This document shows positions 38,056 through 47,730 of a stretch of DNA of 64,000 bases, in pieces; the stretch's first letter is position 1; each line of letters starts with the position of its first letter. Source of the DNA: Trichomonas vaginalis G3 (Eukaryota > Parabasalia > Trichomonadida > Trichomonadidae); NCBI RefSeq assembly GCF_026262505.1, contig NC_067205.1:3224001-3288000 (forward strand), in the 5' to 3' direction. A program made the translations under genes and the position numbers. A model generated the notes under the pieces. The model was given only the letters and a program-made list of their open reading frames with translations. It was not told the origin of the DNA and did no database searches.

Positions 38056-38523
38056 TTTAAGTGAAGTTAAAAAGCGGTTTTTGACAGATGTTTATATGAC
38101 ACTTTTTGTTCAGCACAAAAAACTACTCGGTCAAAGTGTTGTCAGTTTTGTAAAATAACCGTCCTATCTCATTCTATAAGGGGAAAAGGCTTCTCAAAGT
38201 ATACTTCCTTGGAACGCCTGTAACTTTTCCTGTAGCGACGATAGACCCTTACTTGTCCGGACAAAGTTATACTATTTTGAGTGCTCTACAAAAAAGTCAA
38301 CGGCGACGACTCTCAAAAACCGTTGTGTAAAAAGTTTTACCGTTGGACAAAAAAGTATATATAGAAAACAAAAAACGTTTATAGTTCATTCAATATTTGA
38401 GATGGAACGGTTTGCCAACGGTAACTATTAAATAAAATAAAAAAATAGAGGGGGTCTCCGTTGAAAACCGTTTATTTTAAACTTTTCTATGAGTAGTCCG
38501 AAAAAAACAGTTTATTTTTCATA
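38056..38523. promoter_or_regulatory. 468-bp divergent control region with repeated AACGGT/ACCGTT
   Basis: No gene. The word AACGGT or its complement occurs about seven times between 38155 and 38480, some as close inverted pairs (for example around 38407-38424). It lies between the coiled-coil gene and the variable protein gene that faces the right end. The same word occurs in the small-gene block near 24895 and 26829. It may be binding sites or an origin. Confidence 0.45.
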
Positions 38524-39744
38524 ATGGAAGGAAGAAAAAGTGTCGCAAACAATTCGTCGACTACCTCTGCAGTTAAAGTTCCTACAACTTATGTCTCACC
38601 ATTCTCAAAACCCTTACGACCTCCTATAATACCAAAGCAACTTCCTCATACAATTCAAGACAATTTGTTGGACAATATGCATTTGCACAAAGAAACAGCT
38701 CAGCCAACAGGTCAGGCAACAACAACTATCGGAACAGAAGCATTTTCAGAAGAAGTTCATACCAATCAGACTCCAATCGAACATACAGAAACACAACCAC
38801 CCGAAAATACAGAAACACATCCAATCGAACATACAGAAACACATTCTGCAATGACCACTAGGTCGCAAACACGATATCTCGCCTTTAGCAAACAATTTAA
38901 GTCTCAAATTCAAGACACACAAGATAGCGACACTCCTCTTTCAGAGAAAGTTCGTAGAAAATACGCAAAGAAAAGGTTAGAATTGTTAGATAAGTTAAAT
39001 GAACAGTGGGGTTCAGAAGACAATCGAGATTATAACGAGATGTTTCAAGCTGTCATGGATGCCATTCAGCCTCTTGAAAACGAAATCAAAGACCCTGGCG
39101 TACTTGTTGACATGTTTGCTTCATATTTACCCGTTACTGCCAATCTCATAGCGTTGCAAGCTATTGACCAGTTCATTCACTTGTTTCCAAAGAACTTGCA
39201 GAAGCATTTACAAGAAGTTAAAATTGCTGAATTTGTCCGTTTATATCCAAATTCATACAATTATTTGGAAGAATTGAATGAACATGGTGAAAGGTCTTTT
39301 ACTATATTTTCTACAAAAACACCAGTCAAAACGTTATATTGTATAACCTTTACCAGAATTCAAGACAATTTCCACGTTATAACAACTGTTGCTTTAGATA
39401 TTCCTGCCAGAGTTCCATATGGAGGAACAGTAACTATCTCAAGCTTTCCCAAGGGCTATAAAGGAAAGCCTCTCACAATTGCAAAATTCACACACAGCAG
39501 TTGCCAATTTGTTCAAGATGTCGAGTTCCATTTCCTCAACAATACGACTTTCATCATAGAGACTCCTCAAGAAGGTATATACAAAGTTTTCATCGCAGGA
39601 TTTGTTGCTCCCAATGGCGAAGAAGAAGTCGAAGAAATCCTCACCTCAGAGAGCGAAGAAGAAGAAGTCGAAGAAATCCTCACCTCAGAGAGTGAAGAAG
39701 AAGAAAATTTCCAAGACATTCAAGATTCAGAATATACCGAATAA
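38524..39744 (+). CDS. Protein with HTETxP repeats and acidic tail repeats
   Basis: A 406-residue protein. Residues 75-110 hold tandem repeats of the type IEHTETQPPENTETHP. A helical segment follows (about 130-230), then a beta-rich domain with VITTVALDIPARVPYGGTVT. The C-terminal tail repeats EVEEILTSESEEE twice exactly. It is the last gene before the right terminal repeat. Function unknown. It looks whole. Confidence 0.55.
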   Translation: MEGRKSVANNSSTTSAVKVPTTYVSPFSKPLRPPIIPKQLPHTIQDNLLDNMHLHKETAQPTGQATTTIGTEAFSEEVHTNQTPIEHTETQPPENTETHPIEHTETHSAMTTRSQTRYLAFSKQFKSQIQDTQDSDTPLSEKVRRKYAKKRLELLDKLNEQWGSEDNRDYNEMFQAVMDAIQPLENEIKDPGVLVDMFASYLPVTANLIALQAIDQFIHLFPKNLQKHLQEVKIAEFVRLYPNSYNYLEELNEHGERSFTIFSTKTPVKTLYCITFTRIQDNFHVITTVALDIPARVPYGGTVTISSFPKGYKGKPLTIAKFTHSSCQFVQDVEFHFLNNTTFIIETPQEGIYKVFIAGFVAPNGEEEVEEILTSESEEEEVEEILTSESEEEENFQDIQDSEYTE

Positions 39745-39835
39745 AAAAAAACAATTTAAGACTAAAAATTTAATTTTATTATAATATTTTTATTTTTTTC
39801 ATCTGGTCTTTGTATCATTCCTCCTCTAGTTTCTC

Positions 39836-39889
39836 CGGGGCTAGAGGGCACGAAGTGCCTGGAAGCCCCATTGCCTTTTTTTTTTTTTT
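39836..39889 (-). repeat. Right terminal repeat of element 2: hairpin plus poly(T)
   Basis: The 33-base hairpin at 39837-39869 is the exact reverse complement of 14732-14764. ATTGCC and 14 T residues follow, mirroring the left end. Confidence 0.85.
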
Positions 39890-39910
39890 AAATGAAAATG
39901 AAAATCAATG

Positions 39911-39983
39911 TACAGTTTTATTTTTTTCTCGCTGTGAAACGTATTCGGTCATTTTTTTAAAAATTAATTTTTTGTTAGAGATT
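39911..39983 (+). repeat. Left part of an interrupted 121-bp tandem repeat unit
   Basis: Matches the corresponding parts of the units at 41800-41920 and 41921 onward (TCGCTGTGAAACGTATTCGG and the TTTTTTGTTAGAGAT end). The unit is cut by the hairpin element at 39984. Confidence 0.75.
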
Positions 39984-41793
39984 GTTGCATGCTAAGTAGT
40001 GTCAATGTGTAAACCTCTCAATTTTATTGTCGGGGAAGCAACACAATTCCCTCAAAAATATTGAAAAAATATAGAAAATAAAATGAATTAAGATGTACTT
40101 AAAATGAGAAATATATTATGATATTAGATTTTAGAAAAAACAGACTTTTGATATAACTTTTGAGAATCTCATATAAAAAAAGCATTTAAAAATAAATTTA
40201 AATATCTTATTTATTTTACTATTGTAAATATATTCTGAGATTTTTAGAAAAAAACACTTTTCATAAGTATTCAATATTTGAGAATACGGTCCAAAAAAAT
40301 AGATTCTCTTATATTTGCTTATATAAAAGGAAACTCTCTATCAGATGCGAATGCATGAATTCAGCACCTCTGATAGAGAGTTTCCTCTTATATAAGCGGA
40401 TCTTTTTCATGAGTTATTGTTAATATAAAAACATAAAAAGCTACCAATATGAGAAATTAAACCCTGCGAGGTGCCAGTCTAGAACTGGCGCTTCGCAGGG
40501 TTTAATTTCTCTTGACAAATGACAAAACTTGTTCGCAATTGTGAACCATTGCGAGCAAGTTTGCCAGATATCTGGAAAGAATTGCTCCTTATGATATATG
40601 CATTGTAACTGTATATATCATAAAGAGCAATTCCTTCAATTAAACGCAAAAACTTTGGTGCAATCGTTGCTGATTGCACCAAAGTTTTCGAACTTTCCCG
40701 AGGGAATTGGAGGGTGAGAGATACATAGTCTATCTATGTACCTCTCACCCTCCAAATCCCACTCTAAATGGGAGAAACTTTGTTCGCATGTTATCTTATT
40801 CAAACAAAGTTTCTCCCATTTAGAGAAGGAATAGGAGCCTACCAGGCACTGATATATAATCAGTGCTTTGTAGGCTCCTATTCCTAATAGAAAGTTCGAA
40901 AACTCGGTCGCAATTCCATCTGATTGCGACCGAGTTTTCGAACTTTCCCGAGGAAATTGAAGGGTGAGAGGTATATAGTATGCCTATATGCCTCTCACCC
41001 TCCAATTCCTTCTCTGAAGCTGGGAAATTTTGTCCAAATGTTAAACTATTCAGACAAAATTTTCCAGCTTCAGAGAAGGAATAGGAGCCTACCAGGCACT
41101 GATATATAATCAGTGCTTTGTAGGCTCCTATTCCTAATAAAAATTTGAAAACTTTGGAGCATTTGATTATTGTATTTTGTCAAGAGAAATTCAACCCTGC
41201 GAAGTGCCAGTTCTAGACTGGTGCCTCGCAGGGTTTAATTTCTCATATTGGTAGATTTTGATGTTTTTATATTAACAAAAACGAATGAAAAAGATTTGCT
41301 TATATAAGAGGAAACTCTCTAGCAGAGGTGCTGAATTCAGGCATTCGCATCTGATAGAGAGTCTCCTTTTATATAAGCGAATATAAAAGAATCTATTCTT
41401 TTTTGGAGCGTATTTTCAAATATTGAATACTTATGAAAAGTGTTTTTCCTAAAAATTTAATATAATGCTTAGCACAATATATAAAATTAAAATATCTATA
41501 ATTATTTTCTATATCACACTTTTCATTACACCTTGAAAAGTCTTCTCAAACTCTATTTTTAATTATTTTTTAGATATATCTCAAGTGTGATTATTCAAAA
41601 ACTCATATAGACTATATTTATTTTTTTCATTCAAAAAATTATATGAGAATCTCAAATTAACTTTCAAATTTTTTATTTTAAAAACATATTAATAATCATA
41701 TTTTAAGATACTTTTTCGCCCAAAAATAATCGTACTTCCTCGACGATTAATAGGATCTCAATTTCTATCGTTGACACTACTTAGCATGCAACA
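39984..41793. mobile_element. 1.81-kb inverted-repeat element made of 14 hairpins
   Basis: The ends are perfect 23-bp inverted repeats (39984-40006 and 41771-41793; core GCATGCTAAGTAGTG). The outer halves form a long imperfect inverted repeat. Between 40,314 and 41,381 lie 14 consecutive hairpins with stems of about 15-35 bp: A 40316-40399, B 40451-40511, C 40525-40563, D 40574-40636, E 40649-40688, F 40702-40760, G 40762-40826, H 40828-40885, I 40890-40947, J 40951-41010, K 41011-41076, L 41077-41135, M 41183-41244, N 41297-41380. A pairs in plan with N and B with M; E-F-G-H is repeated in tandem as I-J-K-L. No protein is encoded. It is a foldback-like non-autonomous element or a structured-RNA locus; the family is unknown to me. 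Confidence 0.8.
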
Positions 41794-41799
41794 TTTCTG

Positions 41800-42050
41800 T
41801 CTAGAAAATTCTATCTTGCCTTTTATTTTTTTCTCGCTGTGAAACGTATTCGGTCATTTTTTTAAAAATTAATTTTTTGTTAGAGATAAGAGCTAAAACT
41901 CGGTAAACAACTTCTTTATGTCTAGAAAATTCTATCTTGCCTTTTATTTTTTTCTCGCTGTGAAACGTATTCGGTCATTTTTTTAAAAATTAATTTTTTG
42001 TTAGAGATAAGAGCTAAAACTTTGCAGACAACTCCCCCATGTCTAGCAAA
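41800..42050 (+). repeat. Two tandem copies of a 121-bp unit
   Basis: Copies begin at 41800 and 41921 with TCTAGAAAATTCTATCTTGC. The second copy is diverged at its end (GCAGACAACTCCCCC). A third copy was apparently interrupted by the hairpin element, since its left part is at 39911-39983. Confidence 0.8.
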
Positions 42051-43034
42051 TTTAACATTCGTCTCCCATTTTTATATATTTGGTTTAGAATGTTCGAAAA
42101 TGCGTAATATGGTCATTAATATTAATTGAAAAGAACCTTGAATTAATTCAATCTGATCTCACAAAATATTTTAAATTACAAACTTTGTAGTTTGAATAGA
42201 TAATTAGTATTAAACTCAAATAACTAGTTTATTTTTGAATAAAAATTATTTGAATTTATTCAATTTTGTGAATTTTCCTTCAAAAATCAAGTTTAAATAT
42301 CTTATTTGCCATATAATTATAAATACAATGAAACATATTCGAAATTGAAAAGAATGACTTTTTCTGTTCTTTCAATCATTCAATTTGAATTTTGCAATAT
42401 TGGATTTCTCATTAAATAGCTATTAAAAACAACAAGCAATTTAACTTACATTCAAATTTATTTGTGTTATATTCAATCTTCTCAAAACTTATAATTTTCG
42501 GCTATAGCATGATTATATGCTATATAATATAATAAACCTATAATAGTATCATTCTTTCAATTATTTGAAGAGAAAACCGAAAAAATCTATTTTCGGTCTA
42601 TAACATTTTGTGAAAGTATAGCAAAAAATAAAAATTCAATATAGTATAAATGTAACTATTAAAAATGTTAAATCGTAAGAAATTTCTAATAATGTGAATT
42701 TAACGTACGATTTGCATCCGCCGATGAAAAATGATAGCAGATATGTCCTTGGTAAATTAGATTTTCAAAATATTCATTAAGTGTATAGTAAAATACTTTC
42801 ACAAAATTTCCAACATTTTTAAAGTTCCAAATATTGATATACTCGCTATACTGATTTGAAATAACATAACATAAAAATTCAGAACGATTTTCACCATATT
42901 ATCGTTATATTCTTTCAAATATTTCAATTAACTCAATTACACTCCTCATCAAATTATTCACAACAATAAGCATATATTTCAGACTTTTAATATCGAGGCA
43001 ACTTTCTGATTCTCTGAATTTTTTTCTAAAGAGC
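42051..43034. other. Host A/T-rich spacer, no gene seen
   Basis: About 1 kb of A/T-rich DNA without a convincing frame. Contains short imperfect palindromes around GCATGATTATATGC near 42506 but nothing that I can name. Confidence 0.55.
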
Positions 43035-43041
43035 TCACTTT
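43035..43041 (+). promoter_or_regulatory. Trichomonas initiator (Inr) for the 43046 gene
   Basis: TCACTTT matches TCAYTWY and its A lies nine bases upstream of the ATG, the usual distance for T. vaginalis Inr elements recognised by the Inr-binding protein IBP39. Confidence 0.55.
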
Positions 43042-43045
43042 AATA

Positions 43046-43630
43046 ATGATACAACTTACCTTTACTTGGATCAATGGACTGAAGCATATCATTAATTGTG
43101 TTGGCACAGAAACTCTTGAAGACTTACTTGAGTTTCATGGCTTCACATCTCCAGACACAATCATTAGATTGTTCTATAACGGGAAAGAATTGCCATTAAA
43201 GCTTTCAACGGGTGTATTTAATCCTTCCAAACAGTACAAAATTGTCGTATATCAGAAAGAAATCCCATCTGCAACTCCTAGAGCTAGAATACACCCAAGA
43301 TCGCCTGTAGCTCCCGAACAAAAATATAAGCAGCTGATGATGAAGGAGGGTGCTAGGATAACCGATAATTTTTATAACCATGTCATGAATCAACAAAAGT
43401 CTCACATCCAATTCCAAAAATCTTACCAAGCTTATATTGAAAAACAAAATACTGAGGATATCGCAATCCCGACCTTCACAAACTATGAACCCAAGCTATC
43501 TGAGGCACCTCTTCCTGTGTTTTTTGAGCCAACTCCGATATCAGCAACCCCAACGTCATCTGATAAGGATGACCTCTTGGATCATATCGACATTCCGAAA
43601 AAGCCAAATGGCGACGCTTCACAAGTGTAG
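43046..43630 (+). CDS. Ubiquitin-like-domain protein, host
   Basis: A 194-residue protein. Residues 1-72 have a beta-grasp pattern: IQLTFTWINGLKHIINCVGTETLEDLLEFHG, then IIRLFYNGKELPLKLS and YKIVVYQKE, so a ubiquitin-like domain is likely. The middle is a charged helix (KQLMMKEGARITDNFYNHVMNQQKSH), and the tail is Pro/Ser/Thr-rich. It starts right after a good initiator. No specific orthologue recognised. Confidence 0.6.
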   Translation: MIQLTFTWINGLKHIINCVGTETLEDLLEFHGFTSPDTIIRLFYNGKELPLKLSTGVFNPSKQYKIVVYQKEIPSATPRARIHPRSPVAPEQKYKQLMMKEGARITDNFYNHVMNQQKSHIQFQKSYQAYIEKQNTEDIAIPTFTNYEPKLSEAPLPVFFEPTPISATPTSSDKDDLLDHIDIPKKPNGDASQV

Positions 43631-44461
43631 ACTATTTCTCATAATTTTTTGTCATACACTTACGTGAAAGCGTTTCACTCATGTGCATGAGAGTCCTATG
43701 GAAGTATTCGCCATATGAACTCTTCTTTTTACCATTTTCACTTTTTTGCGTATCATTTTGTATTATTTCTGTCATCTATATACATATTCATGTTTTCCCA
43801 TATATATCTTCTCATATATCTTCATAACTACCTATGTTCTTCACCATTTCTCTATTTATTCACCATATTTCTGCGAAATATTTGTTGTAATGATACGCAA
43901 AACATTTTATCCGACTGTTTTCACCTCATTTGTTTTTATCTGCAATAAACCATGTATTTGTATTCTTAATTTTTCTTATTTTTAGCAAATGTATTTTGAA
44001 TTTTTTTTTCTCCCTTTCAAATATTAAATATATTTCTCAATAATTACAAGTATAATCTGGAAAAAAGAGTCTTTGTTAAATTTAAATAAAAAAGAATAAG
44101 GCGACCCGCTCTTGAACCTTTGCCAATATGAATTTTTTTTTCTAAACAGTATCTTTTGGAAAACAGATAATATTTCTATTAATAACATCTTATCTAATTT
44201 CAAAGAATCAATTGATTTTGAGTGTTTGGAATAAAAATCTTGTATAATGTAAGCATCAGGATGACAATCCTATTGCTCTTGACTGTACTATTATTATTGT
44301 GTCGTTTCTCATCAATATATTTAATCAAAAGTAATAAATTTTATCAGAAATCTTTGTAGTCATTGCTTTCCACATTTATAACATAGGATATTTTTCTCCT
44401 AATGAATTTAAGTGGTAAGTTATATGGGAAAACGCAAATATATCCTTTATAACAATTATTG
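43631..44461. other. Host A/T-rich spacer, no gene seen
   Basis: Short Phe/Tyr/Ile-rich frames at 43715-43985 overlap in two phases and look like translated A/T-rich DNA, so I do not call a gene. Polyadenylation-type A/T sequences are abundant. Confidence 0.5.
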
Positions 44462-46183
44462 ATGTCCGACCAAGATGCTCATCCAAACAAATACAGCGAA
44501 TTGCGAAGTAACTACAAATACTATATCGATATATGCAATGCGTTATATCAGTTGAAAACGGAAAAAGAAGAAGAATTAAACTCAATTTTCAAAATGATCA
44601 AAACAGAATTGATTGATTCAAATAAATATCCTCCCCAAAATATGATAAAAGATGTTTTGTATATCATTTCGTACAATAATCGCTATGCAAAGTCATATTT
44701 ATATCTTGCCAAACTCATATCTGATGAATATCATGTCAAAGAGGTCAATATTGTCACACATATCTTAAACTTCCTATTTTATAATGAATATGGAATTAAA
44801 TTAGACAAATCTGCCGATTTTGAAAAAGTTAATTCAGAAAATCTCGATATTCATGCAGAAAATACAATTTACAGAGCAATTATGTATAATGACTTAGAAA
44901 TATTTATCTCATTCACAGAAAGAGATGGATTTGATAAAGATCAAAAACTTAAAAGTAATTTATATCCATATTCTAAGAAAAGATATTCATTACTTGAATT
45001 ATGTTGTTACCACGGAGCAGTTGATTGTTTCAAGTTATTAAGATCGAAATTTAACTCAGAAATAACTGGAACATGTCTTCAATTTTCATTTTTAGGAAGA
45101 AACAAAGAGATCCTGAATGAATGTTTGAAATATAAAACACCAAATACAGAATGCATGAAATATGCAATTATTTCACACAACATTGATTTTGTCACATTCT
45201 TGATGAATGAGTACAAAATAAAGATCAATGTAGAATACTGCGGAATTTACAATAATCTTGAATCCTTTTTAGTTTATTTCGATCAAACTATTGATTTTGA
45301 CAAATGCTTTGTTTATACACCGATATTTAATATTCCATCCCTCATCGAATACTTCCTTTCACACGGTGTAAACATCAATGAAAAAAATGAAAGTGGAAAA
45401 ACTGCACTTCATTATGCAGCATATTATAATTGTAAAGAATCTGTTGAAGTTCTCATTTCACATGGTGCAAATATCAAGGAAAAAGATGAATATGTAAAAA
45501 CCGCACTTCATTCTGCAGCATATTGTAATAGTAAAGAAACCGCTGAAATTCTTATATCGCATGGTATAAATATCAATGAAAAAAAAAATAAATCTGGAGA
45601 AACTGCACTTCATTCTGCAGCATATTGTAATAGTAAAGATGCTGCCGAAGTTCTCATTTCACATGGCGCTAATATCAATGAAAAAAATGAAATCGGAAAA
45701 ACTGCAATTCATTATGCAGCATATTATAATAGTAAAGAAACCGCTGAAATTCTTATATCGCATGGTATAAATATCAATGAAAAAAAATAATTCTGGAGAA
45801 ACTGCACTTCATTCTGCAGCATATTGTAATAGTAAAGATGCTCTCGAAGTTCTCATTTCACATGGTGCTAATATCAATGAAAAAATGATTACGGGAAAAC
45901 CGCTCTTCATATTGCAGCACGTGAGAATAACAAAGAAACTACCGAAGTTCTCATTTTACACGGTGCTAATATTAATGAAAAAGATGAAGGTGGAAAAACT
46001 GCACTTCATTCTGCAGCATATTATAATAGTAAAGAAACTGCCGAAATTCTTATATCGTATGGTATAAATATCAATGAAAAAGATGATTACGGGAAAACTG
46101 CTCTTCATATTGCAGTACATGAGAATAATATAGAAACTGCCGAAGTTCTCATTTCGCATGATGCAAATAATGTTCTCACATAA
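44462..46183 (+). pseudogene. DUF3447/ankyrin-repeat gene with two frame disruptions
   Basis: Host gene starting MSDQDAHPNKYSELRSNYK. The N-terminal 290 residues are the DUF3447-type region common in T. vaginalis ankyrin proteins, with LLELCCYHGAVDCFKLL. Ankyrin repeats of the form ISHGANINEKNxxGKTALHYAAYYNSKETAEIL follow. The first frame stops at 45790 after about four and a half repeats. The repeats continue in shifted phases to 46183: the phase changes by one base in the A-run near 45780-45788 and again near 45886, where two bases of GAAAAAGATGATT are missing. It may be a recent pseudogene, two homopolymer sequencing errors, or a true shorter protein ending at 45790. The first 443 codons are sound. 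Confidence 0.7.
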
Positions 46184-46648
46184 GTACTATTCTTTTTCTG
46201 GTAATTTCGAAGATGGAGAAAAAGGAGAAAAAATAAGTCCTAAAACAAAATACTTATAACTATGATATATGCATTTTATTGGGCAAATTTTTAAAGAATT
46301 GCCAAAATGACCCAAGAATTGCCAAGTCTGCATCCTTAACTGTCATCAAATTTCGAGCCGAATATGGAATAACCATCCGAATTCTCAATTTTATTTGGGC
46401 CTATTTTAAAAATGCTTAGAAAGAATGACAATCAAACGACTCATAATTATTTGGTCGGGCATTAAAATAAATGCCAAAAAATTTATTTTCATCTTGTTTT
46501 AAAAATGTGTAAGATTTATTTCATGGGATTTATACGAATACACTCACTTCTAGGCCGGATTCCTTTACAACAATAGGCTTCCAATTTTTATTTTCTATTG
46601 ACTTATTTAATAAAAGGGGGAGAAAATAGGTATTGCAGTGTAAAAAAA
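46184..46648. other. Host spacer, no gene seen
   Basis: A/T-rich; it contains the 5' flank of the beta-barrel gene. No RNA gene or repeat recognised. Confidence 0.5.
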
Positions 46649-47554
46649 ATGCAATTCGAATCATTAAGAAAGCTTCAGAAGCATATTTATAGCCATATTC
46701 TCGCAGATGATATGAATAATATCTCATGTAACGTCAAACGCGATAAATTTCACGGTATTTTTTCATTAATTGACGATCCAAATTCCACTCCATCTGCTAA
46801 ATTAACGTCTAAATACAATTCCGAAAATACGTCAATTATTGGAATGGTAGATACACACTTATCTGCATATGCTTCCCTTCGTCAACAACTTAAAAAAGGA
46901 TTTAAAGTAGAAATTGATGCATCAACAAGAAATTTCACTCCATCATTATTTATGAAACAACCAACGTTTTATGATGGCATGGTTTCTATTGCAGGAATCA
47001 TTAATTCAAATCCAATTTCTGCAAAGTTCGCGCTTGGCTTATCTAAATCCAATTCAATTCTTACCCTATGCTCGTTTAAATCAAATACATTCGAAGCAAA
47101 CCTTAATTTTTCTGTTACAGAAAATAATGCCAAACTAACCACTTCAGCTCTTCATCAAAGTGGCATAATGTGCAGTGTCTCTGCTGATATAGCTCAACTT
47201 ACAGCTAGTCAGCTACAAATTGGCCTCATAAAAGGCATTAAAAATAAAGGAATTTATTCTGTAGCTGATATCCTTCAAAAATCACTGACCATTGGCGGAA
47301 CTACGCCATTCAAGCTCGGAACAATGGGATTTATGGCTTATACAGACAAAAATCTCAAGCCAATCCTTCAAATCGGAATGTATTTACCAAGAAAGGCGTC
47401 ATTTACATGCTGCTGCTCTCAGGATGGCTTTGTTAAGATGAGGGCCGACTTCTCACCTCGTCCATGGCTTGATGTACAAATTAGGTCTCAAGCTAACGCT
47501 CTTGATTCATTTAACCAAGTAGAATTTGGCTATTCGCTTAATTTTAACTTGTGA
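46649..47554 (+). CDS. Tom40/VDAC-family beta-barrel protein, probably hydrogenosomal
   Basis: I take MQFESLRKLQKHIYSH as the start (301 residues); a longer reading lacks an ATG. After an N-terminal helix, the protein is a series of alternating beta strands ending SFNQVEFGYSLNFNL. The last strand fits the beta-signal (G-x-x-hydrophobic-x-hydrophobic) that SAM/Sam50 recognises. The overall length and pattern match the porin_3 family (Tom40/VDAC). In T. vaginalis several divergent Tom40-like proteins sit in the hydrogenosomal outer membrane and import proteins. Whether this is one of those or a VDAC-like channel cannot be settled here. Confidence 0.6.
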   Translation: MQFESLRKLQKHIYSHILADDMNNISCNVKRDKFHGIFSLIDDPNSTPSAKLTSKYNSENTSIIGMVDTHLSAYASLRQQLKKGFKVEIDASTRNFTPSLFMKQPTFYDGMVSIAGIINSNPISAKFALGLSKSNSILTLCSFKSNTFEANLNFSVTENNAKLTTSALHQSGIMCSVSADIAQLTASQLQIGLIKGIKNKGIYSVADILQKSLTIGGTTPFKLGTMGFMAYTDKNLKPILQIGMYLPRKASFTCCCSQDGFVKMRADFSPRPWLDVQIRSQANALDSFNQVEFGYSLNFNL

Positions 47555-47730
47555 TCAATTATGATTTTCTGGATTTTTTAATAAAAGTTGTTTTATTTTG
47601 TTACAATTTTAATTTTAAAAATCAAAAATAACATACCTTTGAGGTCTAATTAAATTCGAATCTATTAATCATCCAATATAGTTTGTGAAAATTGAAAGGA
47701 TAAGACTTATATTATTGTGGTAAGTTTATT

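Larger units (their letters stand above)
14691..39889. mobile_element. Polinton/Maverick element 2, both ends visible
   Basis: A 25.2-kb virus-like element. The ends are inverted repeats: 14691-14765 (35 A, a six-base spacer, then a 33-base hairpin) matches 39836-39889. Parts in order: DNA adenine methylase region, minor structural genes, tail-fibre gene, integrase, family-B polymerase, a block of small genes including an HNH-type protein, KilA-N gene, packaging ATPase region, primase-helicase region, capsid regions and a variable repeat-bearing protein. It is somewhat longer than most described Mavericks and includes at least one secondary insertion (27044-28089). It is not whole; roughly ten or more breaks are suspected across the structural and methylase regions. 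The ends are identical over 33 bases, which suggests a fairly young copy. No clear target duplication is seen next to the homopolymer tracts. Confidence 0.85.

Noticed and set aside
40479-41109. Frames of 60-67 codons within the hairpin element
   Set aside because: They run through both arms of hairpins and give mirror-like meaningless peptides.
40316-41380. CRISPR-like array, because of regular repeats with short spacers
   Set aside because: The repeats are inverted within each unit (hairpins), differ from one another and are covarying; there is no constant direct repeat with unique spacers, and the host is a eukaryote.
40316-41380. tRNA or rRNA cluster, because of many stems
   Set aside because: No cloverleaf, anticodon arm, CCA-type end or T-loop signature is visible; the hairpins are single long stems.
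43715-43985. Two overlapping Phe/Tyr/Ile-rich frames as a small membrane protein
   Set aside because: Both phases are open simply because the DNA is A/T-rich; no initiator or codon bias supports either.
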